NCBI GenBank assembly: GCA_002717145.1
Contig: PBCP01000103.1
Coordinates: 1 to 64,000, forward strand
DNA from: Planctomycetaceae bacterium
Lineage (GTDB): Bacteria > Planctomycetota > Planctomycetia > Pirellulales > Pirellulaceae
DNA length: 64,000 bases
Reading direction: 5' to 3'
Shown: one piece after another, positions 7,879 to 17,610 of the stretch
Layout of the letters: each line of letters begins with the position of its first letter
Numbering within the stretch: position 1 is the first letter of the stretch
Translations under genes and position numbers: made by a program
Notes under the pieces: generated by a model
Database searches by the model: none
Told to the model about the DNA's origin: nothing
The model's input: only the letters and a program-made list of their open reading frames with translations

Positions 7879-9570
7879 CTATACTCGGGAACTCATTTTG
7901 TCAGCCAATCTCGTCAGGGTTTCACTGGCATCACGACGGTCGAGCTCTACATGTATGAGATGCATATTCGACTCATCCGTGAATGCAGACTTGAGTGCTT
8001 TATCAAATGCTTCCTCGGTACGAATGCGATGCGCTACGCCTCCCCCGATGACTCTGGTCAACTCGCCATAGGACCAACGATGGATTTCGTTATAGTCCCA
8101 CTCACCGGGATGGAGTGCCCGTTCGGTTCCGTAACCCCCATTGTCAAGCACGATCACGATAGGGTTCAGACCCCGGCGTACGATGGTTGATAATTCGAGA
8201 CAAGTCATTTGAAAGGCGCCGTCGCCACAAATGGTAATTACCCGGTGATCTGGCAATGCAGTTTGTGCGCCGAGTGTTGCCGGAACACTAAAACCCATCG
8301 AAGTATAGTAGGCAGGGCTGAGAAATTCAGTCCTGCCCTGCGTTTGTAAACGAGTCGATGCAAATAGTGAATCTCCGATATCTGCTATCACAATGGTATT
8401 CTCATTCAGCGATTGATTGAGGCGGTCGATCATTCTACGGATGGTGATGTGAGCTGAATAGTCGATGACATATTGAGAAACCGGTTCCCGAATAGTGGGA
8501 TCGATAAAGCGATCGCAACATTTGATATTCCGTAGAATTAACTCGGGAATCAATTCCTCCAAGGGGACATTCTCGTAATGATGATGATGGATTTTCAGAG
8601 TTTCACTCGTGGCGTTAACACACTTGCGGGGATCGAGATTTGCCGTGTAGATGCCGAGGTTCAAATCTGTCATCAAGGTGCCGAGCAGCAGTATGCAGTC
8701 ACTTGATTCGACATATTCTGCGACTTCTTCACGTCCGATCGCACCTTCATATAATCCGACATACAACGGGTGATTCTCTCTTACAACACTCTTACCCAAA
8801 AGAGTCGAGACAATCGGAATATTGTTTTTTTCAGCGAAGTGAATGAGATCGTCCTGCAGGTCGAAGCGGTGGATTTCGACTCCGGCAATGATGATGGGAT
8901 TGTCAGACTTGTTGAGCAGTGCAGTGATTTCGTTGCAAGATTCTTGCAAAGCTCGTTCGTCTGTTACCATCGGCTGGAATGTATGACGGTTGGTTGATTG
9001 CGGTACCACATTGACCATATCCCGCGGTATATCGATATAGACCGGTCGCTTATATCGATAGGCCATTTCCAAAACCCGATCGATTTCCTGAAATGCGGTG
9101 GCCGAATCAACCAATTCAGTCCCGGTGATACACAGCTTGTCAAAGACATCAACTTGCGTACGAAAGTCACGAACTTTGTGATGCAACAGTGGATTATTAT
9201 GTCGTTCATTAAGACCTGGTGATCCTGCCAGTACAACGATAGGTGATTTTTCGGCGAAGGCTCCGGCAATGGAATTGCAGATGCTCAGGCCTCCAACACA
9301 GTAGGTAACACAGACGGCTCCCATGCCATTTACCCGAGCGTAGGCATCAGCCGCAAAGCCAGCATTGTCTTCACGAGTACAGCCAACGACGTTAATATCA
9401 CTTTCTTCGAGCAGACTGTAAAAAGATAAAACGTAGTCGCCCGGAATGCCAAAGATATCAGCAATCCCGTAGTCCTGAAGCCGCTCAATCAGGTATTCTC
9501 CGATACTTAACGGAGTGGCTGGCCAACTAGTGGAATGGTAATCCTGAACAACAGTTGACGAAGATAACAT
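7879..9570 (-). CDS. ThDP-dependent 2-oxoacid decarboxylase (indolepyruvate/pyruvate decarboxylase type)
   Basis: A 563-residue enzyme of the pyruvate decarboxylase/indolepyruvate decarboxylase family, which decarboxylates 2-oxo acids to aldehydes with thiamine diphosphate and Mg2+. Visible landmarks are the catalytic Glu in CTREDNAGFAADAYAR, the adjacent His-His pair in LLHHKV typical of the decarboxylase branch, and the ThDP motif GDGAF followed 26 residues on by LDNGGYGTE. The His-His pair argues against acetolactate synthase, although ilvH lies in the window and ilvB does not. The substrate could be pyruvate, phenylpyruvate or indolepyruvate. The start is ATG at 9570, nine codons inside the open frame, because AAGGAGGAAGTG sits directly before it. 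It is convergent with dnaE and divergent from uvrA. Confidence 0.85.
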   Translation of the reverse strand: MLSSSTVVQDYHSTSWPATPLSIGEYLIERLQDYGIADIFGIPGDYVLSFYSLLEESDINVVGCTREDNAGFAADAYARVNGMGAVCVTYCVGGLSICNSIAGAFAEKSPIVVLAGSPGLNERHNNPLLHHKVRDFRTQVDVFDKLCITGTELVDSATAFQEIDRVLEMAYRYKRPVYIDIPRDMVNVVPQSTNRHTFQPMVTDERALQESCNEITALLNKSDNPIIIAGVEIHRFDLQDDLIHFAEKNNIPIVSTLLGKSVVRENHPLYVGLYEGAIGREEVAEYVESSDCILLLGTLMTDLNLGIYTANLDPRKCVNATSETLKIHHHHYENVPLEELIPELILRNIKCCDRFIDPTIREPVSQYVIDYSAHITIRRMIDRLNQSLNENTIVIADIGDSLFASTRLQTQGRTEFLSPAYYTSMGFSVPATLGAQTALPDHRVITICGDGAFQMTCLELSTIVRRGLNPIVIVLDNGGYGTERALHPGEWDYNEIHRWSYGELTRVIGGGVAHRIRTEEAFDKALKSAFTDESNMHLIHVELDRRDASETLTRLADKMSSRV

Positions 9571-9860
9571 CACTTCCTCCTTGTTTCTTTGCTCCAATTA
9601 GCACCAAACTCAGTTCGTAGGCTACTGGTTCGCAACTCAAGGTGTTGTCGCCCCTACGGATATCTTACGCAGTCAGTTTGGGGCTGGCTCGATTTGGGGT
9701 GTTTCGGTATTTAGAGACTGGGTAAATACAGCCCTTTCAGGCACATTACTTCGCGATTCTTCCGTACTCCCGGATCAACGACAAAAAGTTTAAAATGGAA
9801 GTTTGGCAACAACAAACGGATTTAGAAATGTTGCCAGTTATCGCCAGATGACAGAGAGAT
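9571..9860. other. Divergent intergenic region, decarboxylase/uvrA
   Basis: This 290-bp region must hold promoters for two divergent genes. I see a short inverted repeat CGTAGG/CCTACG (9616-9621 and 9653-9658) and a weak purine-rich GAGAGA just before the uvrA ATG. I do not recognise a LexA-type operator or a structured RNA. Confidence 0.5.
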
Positions 9861-12800
9861 ATGCAGGCATCAGACATCACGATTCAGGGAGCACGTGAAC
9901 ACAATCTCCGGGAGGTTGATGTCGTATTGCCACGCAATCAACTGATCTGTTTAACGGGGGTTAGTGGAAGTGGAAAAAGTTCGCTCGCGTTCGACACTTT
10001 ATTCGCGGAAGGCCAGCGGCGGTATGTCGAGAGCCTTTCAAGTTTTGCCCGTCAGTTTCTTGGTCAGATGCCCAAGCCTGATGTTGAACATATCTCCGGG
10101 TTAAGTCCATCGATTTCAATTTCACAGAAAACGGCCGGACGTAACCCTCGCAGTACGGTTGGCACGATTACTGAGGTTTATGACTTTTTGCGTATCCTCT
10201 ATGCGCGAGTCGCCAAAGGATATTGCCCGCAATGTGGTAATCCGATCACCGCTCAAACGCGTGAGCAGATCATTTCTCACATCATGCAATTGGGGAAGGG
10301 ATCATCGATCACAGTCCTTTCCCCAATCATACGGGGCCAAAAGGGTGAGTATCGTGATCTGTTTGAAGACCTGCTTAAAAGGGGATTCATCCGCGCGCGG
10401 GTTGACGGGCAGATATGTGACCTGACGAATCCACCGACATTGCAGCGTAACTATCGTCACAACATTGAAGTTGTAGTGGATCGCCTTAAGATTTCTGAGA
10501 AGATTCGACCGCGTCTGGGGGAAGCGGTTGAGCAAGCATTAAAGCTTGGCGAAGGATCACTGATAGTTGTTCCGGCGGGTGAGAGTACAAAAGATAAAGT
10601 GTACTCCAGTGATTACGCCTGTACCGATTGTCAGATCAGCTTTGCTGCTCCCTCACCTCAGCTGTTTAGTTTTAATAGCCCTCAGGGCATGTGTGGCGGA
10701 TGTAACGGCTTGGGGAAAATGTTTTCTTTTGATCCGGAATTGTTAGTTCCAAACCCCGAAAAATCATTTATGCAAGGCGCAATCGAAGTCATCGGGAACC
10801 ATAAGAAAATGGGACGATGGCGACGACATATTTATCGGGGCGTGGCAGATACATTGGAGCGGAAAAACGAATGGGAAGAAGGCTATATGCTGGACACCCC
10901 CTGGAAAGAACTTTGTCAGGACGCAAAGGATGCCTTACTCTGGGGGACAGGTGATCTCCACATTACCTACACATGGCGGGGTGGGCGATCTCCACTTAAG
11001 TACGGCGGCACCTATGACGGCATTATCCCGGAACAAAAAGAGAAATATGCATCAAGTCGTAGTAAGCCTCATCAGCGCAAGCTTGAACGCTATATGAACA
11101 CGATTCATTGTCCGCAGTGTGATGGACAACGATTAGTGGATCAGGCCCGGTACATGCGATTGCAGTCGAAGCACTCACGATTTGCAGAGTCTCCCGAATT
11201 GTCGCTGCCTCAGGTTTGTCAATTGAGCGTCAAACAGGCTGTAGAGTTCTTTTCTGATCTGGTACTGGATAAAAACTCAGCACTTGTCGCAGAAGACGCG
11301 TTGAAGGAAATTCGAGCCCGCCTTGGCTTTTTGGTCAATGTAGGACTGGGATACCTGACGTTGGATCGAACTGCACCAACATTGTCCGGCGGTGAAGCTC
11401 AGCGTATTCGTCTGGCGGCTCAAATTGGTTCAGGGTTGGTTGGCGTGACCTATATTTTAGACGAGCCTTCGATTGGCCTGCATGCACGGGATAACGATCG
11501 ACTTATCAATACGCTTCTTAAGCTTCGAGACGTGGGTAATACAGTCGTCGTTGTTGAGCATGATGAAGATACCATGCATGCTGCAGACTATATAGTTGAT
11601 TTTGGCCCCGGTGCCGGCATTGAAGGTGGAGAAATCGTAGCTCGAGGCAAACTTGACGACATCTGCAATCAGCCACGTAGCGTGACTGGTCAGTTTTTGG
11701 CTGGCACACGGGAAATCGGAATCCCGGAGAATCGACGTCCACAGACGGAGCAAGTACTGACGATTGTCGGAGCCAGGCACAACAACTTAAAAGATATCGA
11801 CGTTGAAATCCCACTCGCAAACTTCATCTGTGTCACTGGGGTTTCAGGTTCTGGTAAGAGTTCGCTGATCAACGACATTTTGGCCGATGGCTTGCGAAGG
11901 GAATTAAATGGTGGCGAATCGATTCCGGGCATTCATATGGACATGCTTGGCACCAGTCATTTGGACAAAATGATTGCGATTGATCAGTCACCCATCGGCC
12001 GGACTCCCCGGTCCAATCCAGTAACCTATATCAAAGTATTTGATGACATTCGCAAGTTGTTTGTGCAGCTTCCCGATGCGAAAAGGCGTGGGTATAAACC
12101 CGGACGCTTTAGCTTCAATGTTAAAGGTGGTCGGTGCGAAGCGTGTGAAGGCAATGGCAAGAATAAACTGGAAATGGACTTTCTGGCAGATATCTGGGTG
12201 CAGTGTCCGGTCTGTGACGGAAAACGCTTTAATCGCGAGACGTTACAGATTCGGTTTAAGGAGCATTCCATTTCAGATGTCCTTGAACTTGATGTGCGGC
12301 AGGCGATGGATTTGTTTGAGAACATTCCCAAAATCCATGACAAGCTAAAAACACTGGCTGATGTCGGATTGGAGTATCTCAAGCTTGGACAGGCGTCTCC
12401 TACTTTGTCTGGAGGTGAAGCTCAGCGAATTAAATTAGCTCGAGAATTAGTACGTAAAAGTACCGGCAGTACGATTTATATTCTGGACGAGCCCACAACT
12501 GGACTGCACTTCGCCGATATTGAATTGCTACTTAAAGTACTCCATGACTTCGTCGAACGCGGTAATACGGTCGTCGTTGTTGAACATAATATGGATGTTA
12601 TTAAGACGGCTGATTGGGTGATCGATTTAGGGCCTGACGGAGGTGAAGGAGGCGGACAGCTTGTAGTTGCTGGTACGCCGGAAGATGTGGCAGCCTGTCA
12701 GGATTCAGAAACCGGAGCGGCGTTATATCGGGCGTTGAATAAACTTCCTAATGACCAGATTATTGATAGTCAGCATCGGGCAGTTGCTGAAGAGATAACC

Positions 12801-15800
12801 AGTATCCGCGTACGCGGTGCCAAACAGCATAATCTTAAGCTTGTCGATGCCGATATAAGCCGAGACAAAATGACGGTCTTTTCCGGCCCGTCGGGAAGTG
12901 GTAAAACGTCGCTTGCGATGGATACCATCTATGCCGAAGGTCAGCGACGGTACGTTGAGAGTCTAAGTTCCTATGCTCGTCAGTTTATCGGTCAAACTCA
13001 GAAGCCCCGGCTCGATTACATAGACGGTTTGTCTCCCGCCGTTGCGATTGAACAGAAGAATCTGGGGCATACTCCTCGTAGTACGGTCGGCACCGTTACA
13101 GAAATATATGATTATCTGCGAATACTGATGGCACGTCTGGGGACGCCACACTGCCCTGATTGCCAAATTCCGGTCGGGACCCAAACGTCAGATCAAATTG
13201 TTGACAAGATCCTTCAGGAAGAAGATGGGACTCGACTGTACATACTGGCTCCGCTGGATCGGGATACCGGTCAACAGTATTCCTCCTTGTGGGATGAAAT
13301 CAGGTCCAGTGGATTTATCCGCGTCCGTGTGGATGGAGTAACCTACGCAATCGAAAACATCCCTGAGCTGGATCGTCGTGTAACGCATGATATCGAAGTG
13401 GTTGTCGATCGCATTACCGTCAGGGATAAAGACCGCAGCCGAATCGCTGAAAGCGTTGAATCGGCATTGCAGATTGGTAAGGGAGTCCTCAATGTCGCCT
13501 ATGCTCAGAAAAAGACAGAGGAGGCTCAATGGCCTGTTCGAAAGCATAGCCAGCATTTGGCTTGTGAGGCATGTGGTCGATCGTTTGAACAATTAACACC
13601 CCATCACTTCTCCTTTAACAGTCAACTGGGGTGGTGTGGCTCCTGTGAAGGGTTGGGAACGCAACGGGGAGCAAATCCCGCCGCATTGTTGAATGATACC
13701 CATGCGACGTTGCTCGATGGAGCGATTGCCTTGTGGCCCGACCTGTCTAATGACATCGCCCGTTCGATGATGATGTCGCTGCTGGACGGTTTGCAAATTG
13801 GTGAAGGCCAGCGGTTTGTGGATTTACCCGCGACGACGCGGAGAAAGATCTTGCATGGTACGGCTGATCAATGGTTTGAGGTGCAGTTGTCAGGGAAAGG
13901 TAAAACCACAGGGCCACGATTCAAATTCCAGTTTAAGGGATTATATCCGGCATTGGCGGAAGCATCCCGAGTATCTCCTTCCCTTAGGACCAAGTTAGAA
14001 CATTTAGTCGACGAAGTGGAATGTTCCACCTGTGGTGGCAGCCGGCTGCGGGAAGATGCAGCAGCCTATCAATTACACGGAGTTACGATCGATCAGCTTT
14101 GCAGTACCGCACTCGACGAACTCCTGGATTTGATCAACCACTGGAAGCTTTCCCGTCGCGAGCGCACGATTGCTGGTGAGCTGCTTCGTGAAGTGCGTGA
14201 GCGGCTGGAGTTTCTTAATGAAATCGGATTGCATTATCTGACGCTTCATCGTCCCAGTGCCTCGCTATCCAATGGTGAGGCTCAACGCATTCGGCTGGCC
14301 AGTCAGCTCGGTAGTGGGTTATGTGGGGTATTGTATGTGTTGGATGAACCAACGATAGGGCTTCATCCACGAGATAACACCCGATTATTGAGAGCACTGC
14401 ATAAACTGCGTGATCTTGGTAACACGCTGTTAGTGGTGGAGCATGACCGAGAGATTATTGAAGGCAGCGATTATCTCTGTGATTTTGGTCCCGGATCAGG
14501 CAAGCATGGTGGGAATATTGTTGCCTATGGAACTCCCAAACAGCTAGCGAAACGTAAAACGTCGTTGACCGGCCCTTACCTTTCAGGTGCCAAGTCGATC
14601 GCCATTCCTGAAAATCGTCGTCCAGTCAAATTGGAATCGAAAAAGCAACAGATACTCAGGGTGAACGGAGCTCGACATCACAATTTAAAAAATATTGATC
14701 TGGAGATTCCATTAGGCACATTGACGGCAGTTACCGGGCCCAGCGGCAGTGGAAAAAGTTCGCTAATCGATGGAATTCTTTACACCTCATTAGCTCGGAA
14801 ACTGCATCGTGCTTCGGGCATTCCTGGAGCTCATGATCGTATTTTAGGGATTGAATACATCAATAAGGTGATCCGGGTTGATCAAAATCCAATTGGGAAT
14901 TCACCCAGCTCCAATCCGGCAACTTACACAGGATTGTTTGACCTTATTCGAACTTTATATTCTCAGTTACCCGATGCAAAACTACGGGGCTATACAGCGC
15001 GTCGTTTTAGTTTCAACGTACCCGGGGGGCGTTGTGATGCCTGTGATGGGTATGGTCAAAAATGTATTGAAATGCATTTTCTGCCAGATGTATGGGTGCA
15101 ATGTGAAACATGTGAGGGGAAACGATACAATCCTGACACTTTGGCGGTTCAATTTAGAGGGCGTTCGATTGCCGATGTTTTAGAGATGACAGCAGCCGAA
15201 GCCGTGGAGTTATTTGATAACATCCCCAAAATTCGTCGAATCCTGCAAATGTTATGCGATGTTGGCCTCGATTACGTTGCTTTAGGACAACCCGCTCCAA
15301 CACTTTCCGGTGGCGAGGCTCAACGGGTGAAACTGGCGGCAGAACTATCACGCCCTGATACAGGACAAACTTTGTATTTACTTGACGAGCCGACGACAGG
15401 CCTTCATTTTGATGATATTGCCAAGTTACTGGATGTACTCCACCGTTTGGTTGACCTGGGAAATACGGTGGTGGTGATAGAGCACAATCTCGATCTTATC
15501 AAGACGGCTGACTGGGTGGTTGATATGGGGCCCGAAGCCGGATTTGGTGGCGGAGTTATTGTGCAGGCGGGTACCCCTGAATCAATTGCTACCTATGCGC
15601 GGACAGGTAGTCGCGATCAGACAGCGTTGCCCAGTCATACCGGCTTAGCGTTAATTCCAGTACTTGAGGCCGGACCTTATGAACAACGTCAGGCATTTGA
15701 CCCTCATGCTGAACTTGCCAAGGAAGATGACATTGAGATTTCAGAAATAGGCCAGGAAATTTCCATGCCCTGGAAAACCGACGGTCAGGCCTGGCATACA

Positions 15801-16697
15801 CAATTGCGAGTTGGACGTGATGGAGGAGAAGTCAAGTGGGATGGTCAGATTCTTGCTGAGACGATCGACAGGATCGAGCAGTTAAGCATTAGTTTGAATG
15901 ACACCGATTATGGTTCCAGAACGGTGGTGGAAATAGCAGCGGGGAAAAAGAGCTTGGGTTGGTTCTTCCATGCGATCACTGCGGAAACCTGGATGCTCAA
16001 AATGAAATTCCGTACAGCACCGGGAACCTTTCAACGTGAAGAGCTTCAACAGGCGATTGGTCTCAAGACGCTTAACGAAATGGATGATCTACCGGTGTAT
16101 GGAAATGAGCCTCGCGTCAAAGTAAAGAAACGTTCTCAATGGCAGGAAGTCGAGATTCGAGCTCATAGCTACGAAGAAATAAATACACCAGCTTACTGGG
16201 ATTTTCTGGAAAAGGCTGTTCAGGCATTTGAAGAGTTCACCGGTGGAACTGGGACAAAAAAAATTGAAAAGTCACCTTGGAAGTCAAATGGTCAAAAGTG
16301 GCATTTCTCTACCCAGGGATTCATGCCCGGGAATAAACGGAAGTGGAAAATCGAAGTCTGGGAAGATTTATATCAATTGATGCAGGACGTTCTTCCAGAT
16401 GGAAATTTTCTTTGGAATAACAAAGTACTTGTTCATTTATATCTTCCCGGTGGACGCGTTCCATGGTTAACGGTCACAACTAAGAAAGCCGAAGCCTTGC
16501 GTCTGAGTATTAATTGCCCTAAAGGGCTCATGACGGCAGGACGGATTGCTGAATTTGGCAATCGCCGAGATTTTGATTCGAGTGCGGCCAAGAAAGATGT
16601 TGCTCACATCTATTTCAATAAATCAGAAGATATCTACACTAGTGATCTGGAAGGTTATTTGCGAAGTCTGCTAGCTGACATGCAGGAGCTGGAATAA
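9861..16697 (+). CDS. uvrA: Tandem double-length UvrA (excinuclease ABC subunit A) with a repeated C-terminal domain
   Basis: At 2278 residues this is two complete UvrA proteins fused head to tail plus a tail. UvrA finds bulky DNA damage in nucleotide excision repair. Half 1 (about 1-975) and half 2 (about 976-1940) each have two ABC modules with Walker A (GVSGSGKSS twice; GPSGSGKTS and GPSGSGKSS), a GEAQR signature, the LDEP Walker B and CxxC zinc-binding pairs (for example CEACEGNG with CPVCDGKR, and CDACDGYG with CETCEGKR). One signature in half 2 reads LSNGEAQR, with Asn1471 in place of Gly. Double UvrA is known in chlamydiae. Residues about 1965-2278 are not UvrA: they hold two diverged copies of a domain starting PWKTDGQAWH (from 1969) and PWKSNGQKWH (from 2138). 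The stop overlaps the next ATG by one base. Confidence 0.95.
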   Translation: MQASDITIQGAREHNLREVDVVLPRNQLICLTGVSGSGKSSLAFDTLFAEGQRRYVESLSSFARQFLGQMPKPDVEHISGLSPSISISQKTAGRNPRSTVGTITEVYDFLRILYARVAKGYCPQCGNPITAQTREQIISHIMQLGKGSSITVLSPIIRGQKGEYRDLFEDLLKRGFIRARVDGQICDLTNPPTLQRNYRHNIEVVVDRLKISEKIRPRLGEAVEQALKLGEGSLIVVPAGESTKDKVYSSDYACTDCQISFAAPSPQLFSFNSPQGMCGGCNGLGKMFSFDPELLVPNPEKSFMQGAIEVIGNHKKMGRWRRHIYRGVADTLERKNEWEEGYMLDTPWKELCQDAKDALLWGTGDLHITYTWRGGRSPLKYGGTYDGIIPEQKEKYASSRSKPHQRKLERYMNTIHCPQCDGQRLVDQARYMRLQSKHSRFAESPELSLPQVCQLSVKQAVEFFSDLVLDKNSALVAEDALKEIRARLGFLVNVGLGYLTLDRTAPTLSGGEAQRIRLAAQIGSGLVGVTYILDEPSIGLHARDNDRLINTLLKLRDVGNTVVVVEHDEDTMHAADYIVDFGPGAGIEGGEIVARGKLDDICNQPRSVTGQFLAGTREIGIPENRRPQTEQVLTIVGARHNNLKDIDVEIPLANFICVTGVSGSGKSSLINDILADGLRRELNGGESIPGIHMDMLGTSHLDKMIAIDQSPIGRTPRSNPVTYIKVFDDIRKLFVQLPDAKRRGYKPGRFSFNVKGGRCEACEGNGKNKLEMDFLADIWVQCPVCDGKRFNRETLQIRFKEHSISDVLELDVRQAMDLFENIPKIHDKLKTLADVGLEYLKLGQASPTLSGGEAQRIKLARELVRKSTGSTIYILDEPTTGLHFADIELLLKVLHDFVERGNTVVVVEHNMDVIKTADWVIDLGPDGGEGGGQLVVAGTPEDVAACQDSETGAALYRALNKLPNDQIIDSQHRAVAEEITSIRVRGAKQHNLKLVDADISRDKMTVFSGPSGSGKTSLAMDTIYAEGQRRYVESLSSYARQFIGQTQKPRLDYIDGLSPAVAIEQKNLGHTPRSTVGTVTEIYDYLRILMARLGTPHCPDCQIPVGTQTSDQIVDKILQEEDGTRLYILAPLDRDTGQQYSSLWDEIRSSGFIRVRVDGVTYAIENIPELDRRVTHDIEVVVDRITVRDKDRSRIAESVESALQIGKGVLNVAYAQKKTEEAQWPVRKHSQHLACEACGRSFEQLTPHHFSFNSQLGWCGSCEGLGTQRGANPAALLNDTHATLLDGAIALWPDLSNDIARSMMMSLLDGLQIGEGQRFVDLPATTRRKILHGTADQWFEVQLSGKGKTTGPRFKFQFKGLYPALAEASRVSPSLRTKLEHLVDEVECSTCGGSRLREDAAAYQLHGVTIDQLCSTALDELLDLINHWKLSRRERTIAGELLREVRERLEFLNEIGLHYLTLHRPSASLSNGEAQRIRLASQLGSGLCGVLYVLDEPTIGLHPRDNTRLLRALHKLRDLGNTLLVVEHDREIIEGSDYLCDFGPGSGKHGGNIVAYGTPKQLAKRKTSLTGPYLSGAKSIAIPENRRPVKLESKKQQILRVNGARHHNLKNIDLEIPLGTLTAVTGPSGSGKSSLIDGILYTSLARKLHRASGIPGAHDRILGIEYINKVIRVDQNPIGNSPSSNPATYTGLFDLIRTLYSQLPDAKLRGYTARRFSFNVPGGRCDACDGYGQKCIEMHFLPDVWVQCETCEGKRYNPDTLAVQFRGRSIADVLEMTAAEAVELFDNIPKIRRILQMLCDVGLDYVALGQPAPTLSGGEAQRVKLAAELSRPDTGQTLYLLDEPTTGLHFDDIAKLLDVLHRLVDLGNTVVVIEHNLDLIKTADWVVDMGPEAGFGGGVIVQAGTPESIATYARTGSRDQTALPSHTGLALIPVLEAGPYEQRQAFDPHAELAKEDDIEISEIGQEISMPWKTDGQAWHTQLRVGRDGGEVKWDGQILAETIDRIEQLSISLNDTDYGSRTVVEIAAGKKSLGWFFHAITAETWMLKMKFRTAPGTFQREELQQAIGLKTLNEMDDLPVYGNEPRVKVKKRSQWQEVEIRAHSYEEINTPAYWDFLEKAVQAFEEFTGGTGTKKIEKSPWKSNGQKWHFSTQGFMPGNKRKWKIEVWEDLYQLMQDVLPDGNFLWNNKVLVHLYLPGGRVPWLTVTTKKAEALRLSINCPKGLMTAGRIAEFGNRRDFDSSAAKKDVAHIYFNKSEDIYTSDLEGYLRSLLADMQELE

Positions 16698-17413
16698 TGA
16701 CACTGATCGATCCTACGATGCTCTTCCGTTTTTCAGTTCCCTGCCTTCGCGTCAATAAAGCCTGGGGTGCGACAGGGATACCTTTGACTCCTCGTTACAA
16801 ATTGCCATCTCTGCAGGAGCTAAGTGGCCGTACAGAATATGCAGATTTGCGGATTGGTTGGAATCCTGAAGGAATATACATTCAGGCGGAGGTCAAAGGG
16901 AAAGAGCAGGCGTTGTGGTGTCGTGATTCGCGTGTTGAAGACAGTGACGGGATTCACTTATTTATTGACACAAGAGATACCCATACCATTCACCGGGCTA
17001 ACCGTTTTTGCCATTGGTTTACTTTTATGCCGGAAGGTGCGGGTGCTCGTCGGGCTGAACCTTTGGCTGCCCACCTAGAGATAAATCGAGCTCGCGAAAA
17101 TCCAACACTCGTCCAAGCCAGTCGACTGCGAACTTATGCGCAAACTAAAAAAGGCGGTTATCTGTTGCGTGGTATGATTCCAGCCGACTGTTTGACTGGA
17201 TTTGATCCAGCAGATTATCCCCGACTGGGTTTCAGTTATGCTGTCGTTGACAGGGAATTGGGTTGGCAAACGTTTTCTGTTGGCCCGGAATATCCAATTC
17301 AGGAAGACCCAACTCTGTGGGGAACCATGGAACTGGAGGGGGGATTTCAATGTCTCAGTTCTATAGTGTACATGTTCCTGATTTTGATTTGCCCAATGCC
17401 AGACTCATCTTGA
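16697..17413 (+). CDS. CBM9-like / DOMON-like beta-sandwich protein
   Basis: A 238-residue protein with no signal peptide. Residues about 30-210 resemble the carbohydrate-binding module family 9-like fold: YADLRIGWNPEGIYIQAEV, then a conserved DSDGIHLFIDTRDTHTIHRANRFCHWF, a pattern I associate with planctomycete proteins. Ligand unknown; the lack of export makes a simple polysaccharide-binding role doubtful. The ATG overlaps the uvrA stop (ATAATGA), so translation is probably coupled. The last 22 residues after WGTMELEGG are encoded by the same 64 bases as the start of the next gene in another frame and look hydrophobic and unlike the domain, so the original stop codon may have been lost. Confidence 0.65.
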   Translation: MTLIDPTMLFRFSVPCLRVNKAWGATGIPLTPRYKLPSLQELSGRTEYADLRIGWNPEGIYIQAEVKGKEQALWCRDSRVEDSDGIHLFIDTRDTHTIHRANRFCHWFTFMPEGAGARRAEPLAAHLEINRARENPTLVQASRLRTYAQTKKGGYLLRGMIPADCLTGFDPADYPRLGFSYAVVDRELGWQTFSVGPEYPIQEDPTLWGTMELEGGFQCLSSIVYMFLILICPMPDSS

Positions 17414-17610
17414 CCGGGTGGCTAACTGGGTCAGGTGCGGTGGTTGAGGCAGGGGATCCACTTTGTGAAATTTGTGCTGGAGACATTTTGATCGAAATTG
17501 ATGCAGTACGAAGTGGAACTTTTCATCATGCTGTAGTCGAATTGGACGATGAATTGTTGACGGGAATGGTCATCGGTACGATCGAAGTTGAAGCGGCACC
17601 TGTTCGTTAA
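17350..17610 (+). CDS. Biotinyl/lipoyl-fold miniprotein lacking the acceptor lysine
   Basis: An 86-residue protein that starts at ATG 17350 behind a very strong Shine-Dalgarno (GGAGGGGGG, 6 bases away), inside the 3' end of the preceding gene. The pattern resembles a biotinyl/lipoyl carrier domain: GSGAVVEAGDPLCEICAGD, then IEIDAV where carriers have ETDKA or EAMKM, then a second half ending GMVIGTIE. The modified lysine position is Ala52, and the chain has no lysine at all, so it cannot be lipoylated or biotinylated. A structural or regulatory role, or a family using the barrel fold otherwise, is possible. It is the third member of the overlapping uvrA set. Its stop overlaps the convergent smpB stop within TTAA. 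Confidence 0.7.
   Translation: MSQFYSVHVPDFDLPNARLILTGWLTGSGAVVEAGDPLCEICAGDILIEIDAVRSGTFHHAVVELDDELLTGMVIGTIEVEAAPVR

Noticed and set aside
7864-8190. Plus-strand frames opposite the decarboxylase gene
   Set aside because: The minus-strand gene has full family motifs; these are reading-frame shadows.
9861-15700. Assembly duplication as the cause of the double UvrA
   Set aside because: The two halves differ throughout, including in zinc-finger and linker segments, and double UvrA is known in chlamydiae.
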